A stretch of DNA of 64,000 nt from Superficieibacter electus (GCF_002915575.1 NZ_PQGD01000012.1:62001-126000); one strand, 5' to 3'. Positions 16,034 through 27,124 are shown, counted from the stretch's first letter. Made by a program: numbers and translations. Notes: generated by a model from the letters alone, not told the origin.

Positions 16034-18832
16034 TTAGCTATACAGCAGTTCGTAAATATAAAAATATTCCGCGTCCGATAACCGGATGGCATAAGCCTCT
16101 TCAATCGGCAGAAACGCAGATTTGATGACACTAAAGGCGTGGGCATCCAAATCGGGCTTGTTTTCCAGCGCCATCTGTAACGGTTTACGGTTAATCACGA
16201 TACGCTCGACCATACAGCAGCAGTGGATCAGGAAGCGCAGTGTCACCTGGCGGCTCGGTTTCAGGGAAAGTGCGGTAGTCAGGTGGCTTAGTACCCCTTC
16301 CATCTCTTTTAAAATACGTTGCGGATTGAGCACCGAGATATGGTTGATAATACTCTCCATCGTCAGCGCGCTGATAAAACGCATTGCGCTGCGCTCCATT
16401 TCCAGACGCCGCTCGCTGCTGGTGAGATCCGGCGTCAGCAGGCTCAGCACCAGTTCCGGCCCCTGTTCGGAAAACAGCTCCTCCAGCGAGATAAACGGAA
16501 TATCCGGCAAACCCGGCTGGAAAGTGCCAACGATACCGGCCAGCCGCTCGTCCGCCCTTAACGCCTGCTGGACACGCTCCAGACTACGCACCTCGTTGTA
16601 ATCCAGGATCACCATCCGCGTGTCCTGCGACATCAGTTCACCAAAGCTCTCTTCGAGTACTTTTTTGATTTTCTCCGCCGTGCCCATGCCGGTAATACAG
16701 GAGATCACCAGCACTTTTCCGGCGCTTTCCTGCTGCGGCGTGCAGAGCTGGCAGGCGATACCTTTGTCGTGCATTAATCCGGCAAGCTGCGGCAAGTCAC
16801 TGGTTTCAAAGCTCAGATCCAGCCCAATTTCCAGCAGGCTGGGCAGCGTGATATTCGGCATCAGTAGCACGTCGATCTGGAATAGCTTGCTGACGGTGCT
16901 GCCGAAGTGAATCAGAGAGCCAATATCGACCATCAAAATCAGCCGCTGATAGTGATGCGCCCGGATCATCTGCGTCAGGGTTTCCAGCGTGTCATGAACC
17001 GATTGTTCGAATGGCATGTCGATAGCGCTGAACAGGTCACGCTCCAGCACGCGGTTGACGTACTGCGCCATGCTGGTGGCGGTGGTCGCACCGTGCGCAA
17101 TCAGGATCACCCCGCAGTCCGGGCTGGCATCAATACGCTGGCGATAATGTCGACACTCTTTCAGGAAGAGACACAACCAGACCACTTCCGTTGCCGGGCA
17201 CTGAATATGCAGCAGTTCGTTGATTTTTCGGCACAGTAGCGTGGCGTTGTCATATTCGTCTTTGCAGCGGTCAAGGATCAGGCTGGAGGAATAAAGCTGG
17301 GGAATAAGACCGCGCTGGACATAGCTAATCAACGCCAGGAAATGTTTGCGTAACGGATTCGCCAGGTTTTCCGGCAGGGCAAAACCCAGCACCTGCTCCA
17401 CGCAGCCGATGAGTAACGTGACCCGCTCTTCAATTTGATCGCCGTAACGCGGCGGGTGAGCGGCGTTATCCCGGCTGTAGAGGCCATATTCAAAAATCGA
17501 GCTCAGTTTGTTTTTCAGGATCGCCAGCGTTTCGGCAGGCGGCACGTTGCTGTTGCGCAGGTTGATATACTCGCGGGTCAGGAAGCTATAAAAGAGGTCG
17601 CTCTCCTCTCTTTGCGCGCCTGAAGACAGCGATGTTTTCAGCACCGGAAGCGTACGGGCGTCAACGCTGAGCCGCTCTTTACCGGCAAATAAAGCATCCA
17701 CCAGCAGACGCTGCTCTGGCGTGGCATTAAAGGGCGTTTCTACCAGTCTTTTATCCAGTACCAGCGCCTCGTTATGTTCCGCCATTCCTGACGCCCACGC
17801 CTGGGCGCAGAGGAATTGAATATCGCTTTTTAGCTGACCGATATTGCCTTCCAGCGGCTTGTTCAGTAGCCACAACAGCAAGGTTTTATCGATAGTTACC
17901 GTGCGCTCGATTTTGCGGCTTTCGCGCTGAAGAAAACCGACGATCAGTTCAACCTGCTCCTCAACCGAGCGCTGGCGGATACCGGGTAAATCAATGCAGA
18001 CCTGAATACGGCGCTGGAATGTGCGCAGAAGAGAAGAATTCACCGGCTCGGTAGTGGCGCAAATCAGCCGTACCGAAATGCGCCGCGCGCTGGCGCTGGA
18101 ACCGAGCGGCCGGTATTCCCCCTTATCCAGCAAAGAAAACAGTTTTTCTTGTCCTTCATACGGCAGTCGGTGGACTTCATCCAGCAGCAGATAACCGCCA
18201 TCCGCCTGCTCTATCAGCCCGGATTTATTCTCCGTTGCGCCGGTAAATGCGCCCTGGCGATGACCAAAAAGATGAGATGAAAGCAGTTCCGGATTATGGG
18301 CATATTCCGCGCAGTTAAAATACACCAGCGGCGGCGCGACACCCGATGCCTGGTCGCAGGCGTAGCGATGCATGAGTTCCGCAAAGAAGGTTTTACCGAC
18401 CCCGGACGGCCCCGTCAGCAGCACATGCAGGCCATGAGGATACAGTACCGCCGCTTTGCCCTTCTCGACGGCATCACGCAGGCTGCGCTCATAGCCAATC
18501 AATCCGCTGAAAGGATCGGCTGTCGCGGGGAGAGATTGATGCGGCAATAACGCAGATACTGAACTCACCTCGCGCTCATTGGCACCCAGCTTGCGGGCCA
18601 GCAGCACTTCAATTGCCGCCCGGTGCAGGAAATACACCGGGCGGCCACGACTCTTCACGACCAGACCATCGTTCCACAACTGATTGAGATCTTTACTGAC
18701 CGAGTTACGCGCCAGACCGAGATTAAAACCGATCCGCTCTGCGGTAAAAGCGACCTCCTGCTGTAGATCGGCCAGACTTAACGCGCGCGTCAGCCGTTCC
18801 AGCTCTTTTAGTACGATCTCAATACGTCTCAT
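16034..18832 (-). CDS. dgaR: Sigma-54-dependent PTS-regulated activator DgaR (LevR family)
   Basis: Transcription activator of the dga operon, 932 residues. The N-terminus (about 1-75) looks like a DNA-binding winged helix. The AAA+ domain (about 105-345) has Walker A GPSGVGKT (141-148), the sigma-54 contact motif GAFTGA (194-199) and Walker B LLLDEV (215-220). The second half holds PTS regulation domains (PRD) and EIIA/EIIB-like modules, as in LevR. PRD proteins are switched by phosphorylation from the PTS, so the operon should respond to glucosaminate uptake. It is transcribed in the same direction as dgaA and lies directly upstream. Confidence 0.92.
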   Translation of the reverse strand: MRRIEIVLKELERLTRALSLADLQQEVAFTAERIGFNLGLARNSVSKDLNQLWNDGLVVKSRGRPVYFLHRAAIEVLLARKLGANEREVSSVSALLPHQSLPATADPFSGLIGYERSLRDAVEKGKAAVLYPHGLHVLLTGPSGVGKTFFAELMHRYACDQASGVAPPLVYFNCAEYAHNPELLSSHLFGHRQGAFTGATENKSGLIEQADGGYLLLDEVHRLPYEGQEKLFSLLDKGEYRPLGSSASARRISVRLICATTEPVNSSLLRTFQRRIQVCIDLPGIRQRSVEEQVELIVGFLQRESRKIERTVTIDKTLLLWLLNKPLEGNIGQLKSDIQFLCAQAWASGMAEHNEALVLDKRLVETPFNATPEQRLLVDALFAGKERLSVDARTLPVLKTSLSSGAQREESDLFYSFLTREYINLRNSNVPPAETLAILKNKLSSIFEYGLYSRDNAAHPPRYGDQIEERVTLLIGCVEQVLGFALPENLANPLRKHFLALISYVQRGLIPQLYSSSLILDRCKDEYDNATLLCRKINELLHIQCPATEVVWLCLFLKECRHYRQRIDASPDCGVILIAHGATTATSMAQYVNRVLERDLFSAIDMPFEQSVHDTLETLTQMIRAHHYQRLILMVDIGSLIHFGSTVSKLFQIDVLLMPNITLPSLLEIGLDLSFETSDLPQLAGLMHDKGIACQLCTPQQESAGKVLVISCITGMGTAEKIKKVLEESFGELMSQDTRMVILDYNEVRSLERVQQALRADERLAGIVGTFQPGLPDIPFISLEELFSEQGPELVLSLLTPDLTSSERRLEMERSAMRFISALTMESIINHISVLNPQRILKEMEGVLSHLTTALSLKPSRQVTLRFLIHCCCMVERIVINRKPLQMALENKPDLDAHAFSVIKSAFLPIEEAYAIRLSDAEYFYIYELLYS

Positions 18833-18958
18833 GCCGTTGTCAGACTCATGAATAAAGATGACTCAGACCATACACTATTACTTTGTGCGAAAAAGAGACA
18901 GGACGGGAATAATAGGTTTTCGTGATGTTTTGACGGCGTTCAGATGCACATTATCAGC

Positions 18959-20008
<1,050 letters not shown>

Positions 20009-20093
20009 TTAGCGGGTATAATCGGGATAAGTTTATGAGGCAGATTCATTAATACTCTGGCGTGCTGCGTGATTTACTCATTGCAGAGGTACG

Positions 20094-20984
20094 TTAAGGC
20101 AAACGCATCGCCTCAACGAACAGCGAAAACGCCGTGGTGTGCTGCCGGCGGCTGGGATAGTAAAGGTAATATCCCGGAAACGGCTCGCACCACGCGTCCA
20201 GCACGCCCACCAGTTCACCCGAGGCGATAGCTGCTTCGACAGTATCCTCGGGAATATACACCAGCCCCATTCCCGCGCGGGCGGCCTCAATACGGTGGCG
20301 TAAGGCGTTGATCGTCAACTGGCCTTCCACCCGCACCTTCAGCGCTTTTCCGTCGCGGGAAAACTCCCACGGCAATAAGCCCCCTGCTGTCGGCAGCCGC
20401 ATGTTAACGCAGCGATGCTGCTGCAGATCGGCTGGCACCTGCGGCGTCCCGTGCTGGCGCAGGTATTCAGGTGAACCGACCACCACCATACGCATCGGCG
20501 GGCTGACAGGAATGGCAATCATGTCTTTCGCCACCGCTTCGCCGAGACGAATACCCGCGTCAAAACGCTGTGTGACGATATCCATCAGCGCGTTGTCTAC
20601 CGTCACCTCAACGTTAATGTCTGGCCAGCGGACCATAAAGTCCCGCAGCACCGGCCACAGGACGTAGTCCACCGCGTGCTCGCCCGCCGTAATGCGGATA
20701 TTGCCTGCCGGGATGTCACGCATGTCTTTCAGGCTGCTGAGTTCATTTTCGATATCCTGAAAATGCGGGCCGATGCGCTCAATCAGCCGCTCTCCTGCTT
20801 CTGTTGGCGAGACGCTGCGCGTAGTACGGGTCAGCAGACGAATACCCATTCGCTCTTCCAGGGCGCGCATGGAGTGGCTGAGAGCCGACTGCGAAAGCCC
20901 GAGCTTTGCCGCCGCGCGGGTGAAGCTTTTTTCCTGCGCCACCATCAGGAAAGCGATCAGGTCATTAACGTTTTCTTTCAGCAT
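20094..20984 (-). CDS. LysR-type transcriptional regulator
   Basis: LysR regulator of about 296 residues. Residues 1-60 form the helix-turn-helix (SFTRAAAKLGLSQSALSHSMRALEERMGIRLLTRTTRSV) and the remainder the substrate-binding domain with VDYVLWPVLRDF and IGLGEAV-type sequences. The ATG at 20984 gives the normal family length; an ATG at 21005 is also possible. It diverges from a cupin gene and precedes the aldo/keto reductase, so either may be its target. The effector is not known. Confidence 0.88.
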   Translation of the reverse strand: MLKENVNDLIAFLMVAQEKSFTRAAAKLGLSQSALSHSMRALEERMGIRLLTRTTRSVSPTEAGERLIERIGPHFQDIENELSSLKDMRDIPAGNIRITAGEHAVDYVLWPVLRDFMVRWPDINVEVTVDNALMDIVTQRFDAGIRLGEAVAKDMIAIPVSPPMRMVVVGSPEYLRQHGTPQVPADLQQHRCVNMRLPTAGGLLPWEFSRDGKALKVRVEGQLTINALRHRIEAARAGMGLVYIPEDTVEAAIASGELVGVLDAWCEPFPGYYLYYPSRRQHTTAFSLFVEAMRLP

Positions 20985-21129
20985 GGGCGTGTCTGGAGGA
21001 GTCATGAGGTGGCATAAGTATAACGCGCACAGTGATGAATTAAATTCATAGGTCCATTTCAGGATGGGCGGGTAATGCTTTAGGGCGGGAGTGCGTAAGC
21101 TTAACGCACACTTCAGGAGAGGAAAAAGC

Positions 21130-21525
21130 ATGAAAATTATTCGTAGCGGTTCCATTGCGTCAGCATCCGGGCCAGAAGCGTATTTTACCGGACGCGTGCG
21201 GATTGACGCACCGTTCAGCGCCGATGCGCCCGCCCGTGTCGGCGGCGCGACGGTCACCTTTGAGCCTGGTGCTCGCACGGCATGGCATACTCATCCGCTC
21301 GGTCAGACGCTGATCGTGACGCAGGGCAAAGGCTGGATACAGTGTGAAGGCGAGGCGATTGAGGAGATGCATCCGGGGGATATCGTCTGGATACCAGAAA
21401 ATGTGAAACACTGGCACGGCGCGACGCCCGAAACCGCCATGACGCATATCGCCATTGCCGAAGCGGTGGACGGCAGCCCGGTAACGTGGATGGAAAAAGT
21501 GAGCGATGAGCAGTACCGGCAATAG
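21130..21525 (+). CDS. Small cupin-domain protein
   Basis: Single-domain cupin of 131 residues. The first cupin motif is [20 protein letters not shown] (two His that could bind metal) and the second is [25 protein letters not shown] stands seven bases before the ATG. Similar small cupins are often beside LysR and aldo/keto reductase genes, as here. Function may be a lyase, isomerase or dioxygenase; the sequence does not decide. Confidence 0.85.
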   Translation: MKIIRSGSIASASGPEAYFTGRVRIDAPFSADAPARVGGATVTFEPGARTAWHTHPLGQTLIVTQGKGWIQCEGEAIEEMHPGDIVWIPENVKHWHGATPETAMTHIAIAEAVDGSPVTWMEKVSDEQYRQ

Positions 21526-21559
21526 GGTTGGAGGAAAACGTCCGGCCCCGGTGTGCGGA

Positions 21560-21651
21560 CCTGCCGGGCGGCGCTGCGCTTGCCCGGCCTGCATTATGCA
21601 AAATGGCTCCTGATACCTGTAGGCCCGGCAAGCGCAGCGCCGCCGGGCATG
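21560..21651. repeat. Inverted REP pair (BIME)
   Basis: CTGCCGGGCGGCGCTGCGCTTGCCCGGCC is mirrored by GGCCCGGCAAGCGCAGCGCCGCCGGGCA about 30 bases later. The pair lies between the cupin gene and the convergent GlxA-type gene, where it can form a long hairpin in both transcripts. Confidence 0.82.
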
Positions 21652-21663
21652 GTGGGCACAACG

Positions 21664-22620
21664 CTACGCCTGCCCGCGAAAGGTTTTACGCCATTCGCTG
21701 GGGCTGACGCCGAAACGGTGTTTAAATTGCTGGCGAAAGGTGATCGCCGACCGAAAACCGACATGCTCCGCGATATGTTCAACGGACAGATCGCCGCCCT
21801 CGAGTAGCGCCTGGCTACGACGCAGGCGCTCAACGGCGATCCAGTCGGCGACGGTTTGTCCGGTAGCCTTGATAAAATGACGCGTCAGCGTGCGGCGACT
21901 CATGGAGGCGAGCGCGGCCAGGGTATCGAGATCGTGCGGCTGGTTCAGGTTGTCCCGCAGATGCGCTATCAACGTGTTGATGCGTGCATCCTGCGTCGTT
22001 TGCGGTACCGCATGCGCAATAAACTGCGCCTGACCGCCTTCACGATGGGGCGGGACGATCATCCGTCGGGCAATCTGGTTGGCCGTGGCGCTGCCAACGC
22101 GCTGGCGAATGAGATACAGACAGCAATCCAGCGCAGCGGCGGTGCCAGCAGAGGTGATCAACCGATCGTCATCGCGATACAGCGCGTTAATATCTAATTG
22201 CGCCCGCGGAAAAAGCCGCTGAAAATCGTGCTCATACTCCCAGTGGGTTGCCGCATGGCGTCCGTCCAGCAGCCCGGCGTAGCCGAGCACAAACGCGCCG
22301 AGGCACAGTCCCACTATCTGCGCGCCGTTACGGTGCGCCGCCACCAGCGCGTCGAGCAGCACCTGCGGCGGACGTTCATTGACGCTGTGCCAGAACGGAA
22401 TAATCACAATATCTGCCGTCGCGATTGCTTCAACCCCGTGGGTTGCAACCACCGAAAACCCGGCGGCTGCGTTTACGGTTCCGGGCGTTATGCCACAGAG
22501 TTTCAAATCAAACAGCTTTCGCGCCGCGATTTTCTCGCCGAACAGGATGCACGGCACGGAGAGATGAAACGGACTGAAATCAGGCGTGACGACAAGGGCG
22601 ACGGCTGGCGCAGACATCAT
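21664..22620 (-). CDS. GlxA-family AraC-type regulator (DJ-1/PfpI plus HTH)
   Basis: Transcription regulator of 318 residues. The N-terminal part (about 5-185) is a DJ-1/PfpI-like amidotransferase fold with the nucleophile-elbow sequence IVGLCLGAFVLGYAGLLDGRHAATHW, and the C-terminal part (about 215-315) is an AraC domain with two helix-turn-helix motifs (SMSRRTLTRHFIKATGQT and VGFRSAITFRQQFKHRFGVSP). GGAG precedes two adjacent ATGs (22620 and 22617). Its neighbour, 12 bases downstream of the next gene's stop, is a metal-dependent hydrolase on the same strand, which may be co-transcribed. Confidence 0.9.
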   Translation of the reverse strand: MMSAPAVALVVTPDFSPFHLSVPCILFGEKIAARKLFDLKLCGITPGTVNAAAGFSVVATHGVEAIATADIVIIPFWHSVNERPPQVLLDALVAAHRNGAQIVGLCLGAFVLGYAGLLDGRHAATHWEYEHDFQRLFPRAQLDINALYRDDDRLITSAGTAAALDCCLYLIRQRVGSATANQIARRMIVPPHREGGQAQFIAHAVPQTTQDARINTLIAHLRDNLNQPHDLDTLAALASMSRRTLTRHFIKATGQTVADWIAVERLRRSQALLEGGDLSVEHIAEHVGFRSAITFRQQFKHRFGVSPSEWRKTFRGQA

Positions 22621-22632
22621 TATTCTCCGGTA

Positions 22633-23409
22633 TTAACAGCTCACGGTTTCTCCATCCAGCGGAATGCTCACCCGATCGCCAAATTGGTTAATATCAACAT
22701 ACTCACGCAGGGCCGCACGGGTAAGCAGGCAGTGATTTATCGCCTCCATGTGGGTCGCGATAATACGCGCCTGCGGCACGATCCGGTGCGTTCTGAGCAG
22801 GTCTTCACTTCCCATAATAATCGCCCCCACGCCAATAATATGCGCCCATCCGGCATTTAACACGACCACCTCAGGCTGATATTGCCGCAACGCGGCTTCC
22901 ACGGCGGGAACCCAGACAGTGTCTCCGGCCAGATAAAGCGTCTTTTCCCGCGGATGTGTAAATACCACACCGCAGGCCTCCCCGAGGCGCGCGGCAAGCT
23001 GAGCATCCGTATACGCTGCATCTGGGCCGTGCTGGCCGTTAGTTTTCATCAGCGTCACGTCGCCGATACGGGTGGCGGCGTCTACTACCTGTAGATGCGT
23101 AAATCCCTGTTCCTGTAGCAGGGCTTCATCGCGCTGATTTTGCACAAAAATCAGCATTGATTTAGGGATCAGCGCTACCGCCGCATCATCCCAGTGATCA
23201 AGATGCGTATGGGTGACGATGATGGCATCGACATCCAGCAAATCCGCCAGCGGCACGGGCAGGTCAACGCGCGGGTTACGTAATTCAGCCCGCGCGGACC
23301 CGGCAAAACCGGGATAGGCTTCTTTTTCTGCCAGCATCGGATCGATAAGAAAGCTTTTCCCGCCATAGGTAATCCGTTGGGTGGCGTTACGTATTTGGGT
23401 GATGTTCAT
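22633..23409 (-). CDS. Metallo-beta-lactamase-fold hydrolase (UlaG-like)
   Basis: Metal-dependent hydrolase of about 258 residues. The metal motif THTHLDHWDD is clear and further ligands are likely in NGQHGPD, LAGDTVW and IATHMEAINH. This is the UlaG-type branch of the fold that acts on a variety of phosphoesters and lactones. GGAGATAAAG directly before the ATG at 23409 favours this start over ATGs 15-45 bases upstream. Substrate unknown. Confidence 0.85.
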   Translation of the reverse strand: MNITQIRNATQRITYGGKSFLIDPMLAEKEAYPGFAGSARAELRNPRVDLPVPLADLLDVDAIIVTHTHLDHWDDAAVALIPKSMLIFVQNQRDEALLQEQGFTHLQVVDAATRIGDVTLMKTNGQHGPDAAYTDAQLAARLGEACGVVFTHPREKTLYLAGDTVWVPAVEAALRQYQPEVVVLNAGWAHIIGVGAIIMGSEDLLRTHRIVPQARIIATHMEAINHCLLTRAALREYVDINQFGDRVSIPLDGETVSC

Positions 23410-23502
23410 CTTTATCTCCGGCATCAGGTGAGTAGGGAGAAAGCATAAACACACGGCCTGCGGCGTACCGCAGGCATTTGGGCATATAACGATGGGATCG
23501 GG

Positions 23503-24696
23503 TCAACTTTCCCGATGCGATTCATTGCGTGAGGACGAGAAACGCAGGATCAGCATGCCGGCCAGCGCCGCCACAATCGACCCGGCCAACACGCCAATTT
23601 TCACTTCATCGACCAGCAATGGCGTGCGGGCGAAGGCCAGATTGCCGATAAACAAACTCATGGTGAAACCGATGCCGCACAGCACCGATACGCCGTAGAG
23701 CTGTGACCACGAACTGCCATGCGGACGGGGAGCCAGTCCGGTTTTAATGGCCAGTAAAGCCATGCCAAATACGCCAATCTGCTTACCGATAAACAGCCCA
23801 AGCGCCACGCCGACCGGCACCGGTGAAAGCAGGTCGTCCATCGTCAGGCCGCCCAACGACACACCCGCGTTGGCAAAACCAAACAGCGGCAGGATCAGGA
23901 ATGTCACCCACGGCGAAAGCACATGCTCCAGCTTGTCCAGCGGCGCATCCTGCTGTTCATCTTTGCCTTTCAGCGGAATGAACAGCGCCAGCAAAATGCC
24001 CGCAATGGTGGCATGAACGCCAGACTGCAACATAAAGAACCACAGCACCACGCCCACCAGCAGATACGGCGTCAGCCGTTTGACACCCATCCGGTTCATC
24101 AGCATCAGCAGCAGGACCATGCCGCCCGCCGCCGCCAGCATCATGGCGGAAAGGCCGCCGGTGTAAAACAGGGCGATGATGATCACCGCGCCCATGTCAT
24201 CGAGGATCGCCAGCGCGGAAAGGAAAATCTTCAGCGAGATTGGTACCCGGCTGCCAAGCAACGCCAGTACCCCCAGCGCAAAGGCGATATCGGTGGCGGA
24301 CGGGATTGCCCAGCCAGCGACCGTCTCGCCATTGCTAATGTTAAAGCCTAAGTAGATTAGCGCAGGTACCGCCATCCCGCCGAGCGCAGCTAACCCGGGA
24401 AGCGCCCGTTGCCCCCACGTTGCCAGCTGGCCAATAAGCATTTCGCGTTTGATCTCAACGCCGACCAGCAGGAAGAAAATGGCCATCAGCGCATCGTTGA
24501 CCCACAGTTCAACGCTCAGTCCGCCGATGGAATAATGCAGCAGCCAGCGGTACATCTCTGCAAGCGATGAGTTGGCAACTATAATCGCCGCTGCTGACGC
24601 GATGATGAGGATAATGCCGCCAGCTGAAGCCGACTTAAATAATGAGACCAGCGCTCTGGCCTGGCGTCGTGCGGTACGGGTAATTACGTCTGGCAT
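23503..24696 (-). CDS. nhaA: Na+/H+ antiporter NhaA
   Basis: Inner-membrane sodium/proton antiporter, 397 residues, family length. Ion-binding aspartates are in [10 protein letters not shown] (Asp136) and [10 protein letters not shown] (Asp166, Asp167), corresponding to E. coli Asp133, Asp163 and Asp164. AAGGAGG stands before the ATG. Its sequence differs clearly from the E. coli K-12 NhaA and the surroundings are not those of K-12 nhaA, so it may be an additional paralogue; the window cannot show whether another exists. It follows the pyrophosphatase gene by 100 bases on the same strand. Confidence 0.93.
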   Translation of the reverse strand: MPDVITRTARRQARALVSLFKSASAGGIILIIASAAAIIVANSSLAEMYRWLLHYSIGGLSVELWVNDALMAIFFLLVGVEIKREMLIGQLATWGQRALPGLAALGGMAVPALIYLGFNISNGETVAGWAIPSATDIAFALGVLALLGSRVPISLKIFLSALAILDDMGAVIIIALFYTGGLSAMMLAAAGGMVLLLMLMNRMGVKRLTPYLLVGVVLWFFMLQSGVHATIAGILLALFIPLKGKDEQQDAPLDKLEHVLSPWVTFLILPLFGFANAGVSLGGLTMDDLLSPVPVGVALGLFIGKQIGVFGMALLAIKTGLAPRPHGSSWSQLYGVSVLCGIGFTMSLFIGNLAFARTPLLVDEVKIGVLAGSIVAALAGMLILRFSSSRNESHRES

Positions 24697-24796
24697 TGGG
24701 CCTCCTTGTCATGACGAATGGTGATTCACTGCGGGGGTGAAATTTACCACATTTGGCCCGCCAGGAGCCCTTCCTGGCGGTAAAAACCGGTAAACA

Positions 24797-25690
24797 TCAG
24801 GCTGACTGCGCGCGCAGACGTTCCTCGAGCCACGGCAGCATCTGTTTTTTGCGGCTTAACATTCCCGGCACATGGCGGGGTTCAGCGTCTGCAAGGGCGG
24901 AGCCGGAGAAGTAAAGCACCGAGCCGTTTTCACTGATTTCGCTCAGCATCAGCACCACCAGTTCAGCACCGGTGCGCACGGCATGCGCGTTCATCTCCTC
25001 CAGCAGCTCGGGTAATACCGCGTCAACCTGCGCCCGGGAATACAACTCAAGCTGGGCAATCTGGACGGCATGTCCCGCGAGGGTGAACGCCTTGATATCT
25101 TTGTTCAGCAACGCGTGCGCGCTCATCCCGGTAATATCGGTTTTGGCTGCCAGCAGATCGTGGGTAAACGTCGCGAGGTCAATATTTGCGATAGCCGCGA
25201 GCGCATCTACCGCCCGGCGGTCATCGTCAGTCGTGGTCGGCGAGCGTAACGCCACGGTATCGCTCAGAATAGCGCCGAGCAGCAGCACCGCGTGGGCGAC
25301 GCAAAGCGTTTCGGGCTGCATTAATTGCCACAACACCGTGGCGCTGCTGCCCACCGGCTTGATCCACACTTCCGGTGGCAAGCGGGTCACCAGACCGCCG
25401 AGACGATGATGATCGATAATTCCGACGATATTGCTTTCCTGAAGCGATTGCGGCCCCTGCGCGGGTTCAGTGAAATCCACCAGCCAGACGTCACAATCCT
25501 GTAGCGGCATATCAAGCAGCGCGGGCGGCGTCAGGTTTGCACGCTGAAAAATAAACTGTGTCTCTTTATTCAGTTCGCCAGTACGCCACGCGCGAGCATC
25601 CCGCCCGCTGTGCGTCAGCCACTGCGCAGCGACGACGGCAGTACAGACCGCATCGCTGTCAGGATGAAGATGCCCCAAAACCTGTATCAT
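24797..25690 (-). CDS. ppaC: Manganese-dependent inorganic pyrophosphatase (family II, DHH)
   Basis: Cytoplasmic enzyme that splits pyrophosphate to phosphate, of the DHH/DHHA2 class. 297 residues. Metal ligands are present in GHLHPDSD (His7, Asp11, Asp13), VDFTE (Asp72), IIDHH (Asp93-His95) and LSDT (Asp144); the substrate-binding SRKKQ motif is in the C-terminal domain (MLSRKKQMLPW). Family II enzymes are usual in Gram-positive bacteria, whereas enterobacteria rely on family I Ppa, so this is an accessory gene here. The gap to the upstream vapC is 122 bases. Confidence 0.9.
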   Translation of the reverse strand: MIQVLGHLHPDSDAVCTAVVAAQWLTHSGRDARAWRTGELNKETQFIFQRANLTPPALLDMPLQDCDVWLVDFTEPAQGPQSLQESNIVGIIDHHRLGGLVTRLPPEVWIKPVGSSATVLWQLMQPETLCVAHAVLLLGAILSDTVALRSPTTTDDDRRAVDALAAIANIDLATFTHDLLAAKTDITGMSAHALLNKDIKAFTLAGHAVQIAQLELYSRAQVDAVLPELLEEMNAHAVRTGAELVVLMLSEISENGSVLYFSGSALADAEPRHVPGMLSRKKQMLPWLEERLRAQSA

Positions 25691-25812
25691 TATCCTCTCC
25701 AGGCATGCTGTTCCCAGCCCCGGATTATATCACGCAGAACGACACAAAGCCGTTATTACCGGCCCGTTGTCCGGCCTGCTTCTTTTTCGGATTTCGACGT
25801 TTACAGCAGCGC

Positions 25813-26205
25813 TTATACCGTCCAGTCTTCCCGGTTAAGCCCCTGCACCATAGCAAATGCATGATCGTTAGAAACAAGGGTCACTTTACGGCTTAGCGCA
25901 TGGGAGGCAATAAGTTGATCCATGGTGCCCATTATTTTTCCTTTCTTTTCCATGGTGGCACGTAGCACGCCATAACAGGCAGCAGCATGGCTATCCCAGT
26001 CATAAATGGTCACTGAATCAAGAAAGGCCAGCACACTGGCCTTAAGCGTTTTACTTTGCCTTTTCGCTACACCATACAGAAGTTCGGCTTCCGTTACGCT
26101 TGAAATACAAATATCACGCGGTGAAATTTCGGCTATTCTGGCGATAACGTTCGGATGTTGACGAAAAAGATGACTGACCGTATTCGTATCCATCATATAC
26201 AACAT
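25813..26205 (-). CDS. vapC: VapC-type toxin, PIN-domain ribonuclease
   Basis: Toxin of a type II module; enzymes of this family in enterobacteria cut initiator tRNA. 130 residues with the PIN acidic residues Asp6 (MMDTNTVSH), Glu41 (TEAELLYG), Asp96 (MDQLIASHAL) and Asp114 (VSNDHAF). The ATG overlaps the stop of the antitoxin gene (TAATG), which couples translation. Confidence 0.93.
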   Translation of the reverse strand: MLYMMDTNTVSHLFRQHPNVIARIAEISPRDICISSVTEAELLYGVAKRQSKTLKASVLAFLDSVTIYDWDSHAAACYGVLRATMEKKGKIMGTMDQLIASHALSRKVTLVSNDHAFAMVQGLNREDWTV

Positions 26206-26468
26206 TATTTTGCTCCTGCAAAAGGATCTCTTTCCGTAATATCCTGATTACGTTCATCTTCATCCAGAAAGGTATCCGGAATACGCGCTTTTTTGATGAG
26301 ACCAAATACGTGGTCCCAGTTATCTGGCTTCGACGGTTTTTTAGAGAGAATAACATTTCCCTCTTCATCGCGACGGATGTACACCTTGTCAGTATCAAAT
26401 TCGAACTCAACCGGGAGTCTGACCGCTTGATTGCGGCCATTTTTAAAGAGTCGGGCGATACGTTCCAT
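26205..26468 (-). CDS. vapB: VapB-type antitoxin (SpoVT/AbrB fold)
   Basis: Antitoxin and autorepressor, 87 residues. The N-terminus MERIARLFKNGRNQAVRLP is the SpoVT/AbrB swapped-hairpin DNA-binding domain; the C-terminal tail (DTFLDEDERNQDITERDPF) would wrap the toxin. A perfect AGGAGG precedes the ATG at 26468. Longer frames upstream cross the operator and are rejected. Confidence 0.93.
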   Translation of the reverse strand: MERIARLFKNGRNQAVRLPVEFEFDTDKVYIRRDEEGNVILSKKPSKPDNWDHVFGLIKKARIPDTFLDEDERNQDITERDPFAGAK

Positions 26469-26487
26469 AGCATCCTCCTGAAACGTT

Positions 26488-26508
26488 GGCATATGCCTAA
26501 GCATAGGC
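26488..26508. promoter_or_regulatory. vapBC operator
   Basis: Overlapping palindromes: GGCATATGCC (26488-26497), TATGC-CTAA-GCATA (26492-26505) and GCCTA-AGCA-TAGGC (26495-26508), 20 bases upstream of vapB. VapBC complexes repress their own promoter through palindromes in this position. Confidence 0.7.
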
Positions 26509-26615
26509 CTTTTTTTGCACCTGATGCAAGGCACAATGTTCGCTTCCGGAAATCAACTCGCAATGTGTTTCTCTGTTTGCAGAACGTACCAACCGTTTTG
26601 CTATGCTGCTTCACA

Positions 26616-27038
26616 TTATCTCAATAATCCCTTCGCCAGGTAATGCCGCTGCATGCCCTTGTACGGGAAATCTTCCAGCGTCATCTGCAACTGATAACCT
26701 TGCTTCTGGTAAAACGGCAGCGCCTGAAAACTGACGGTGTCGACCAGCGCGTGCAGACAGCCCATCTTCTGCGCCTGCTGTTCCGCCGCCGCCATTAACC
26801 TGCTGCCCAGCCCGGAACCACGAGTGGCATCGCTTACCCACAGGTATTTGATGCAAAACCAGTCGCCCTTTTGTTCGGCGATTAAGCCGCCGGTCATCCT
26901 GCCGTTTTCATCGCGGGCATAGACGCCTACTTCACCCCAGCCGCTGGCGTCAATAAACTGGCTGTTATACGCCCGCAGCCCGGCCAGGAGTTCTTCCTGA
27001 TCTTCTGCGGTCACGTTTTGCGTCACGGTTAATTCCAT
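26616..27038 (-). CDS. GNAT family N-acetyltransferase
   Basis: Acetyl-CoA-dependent acetyltransferase, 140 residues. The acetyl-CoA loop is [15 protein letters not shown], and [19 protein letters not shown] at the C-terminus resembles small-molecule (aminoglycoside- or polyamine-like) GNAT proteins. It diverges from yicL with an 86-base gap. Substrate unknown. Confidence 0.88.
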   Translation of the reverse strand: MELTVTQNVTAEDQEELLAGLRAYNSQFIDASGWGEVGVYARDENGRMTGGLIAEQKGDWFCIKYLWVSDATRGSGLGSRLMAAAEQQAQKMGCLHALVDTVSFQALPFYQKQGYQLQMTLEDFPYKGMQRHYLAKGLLR

Positions 27039-27124
27039 AAGCCCTCAAAATCCAGGTAAGTTTTCGTATCGAAGGCTTATGTTATGATGCGGCGCGTTAA
27101 AAAATAAACCGATTTGAGGGAAAA

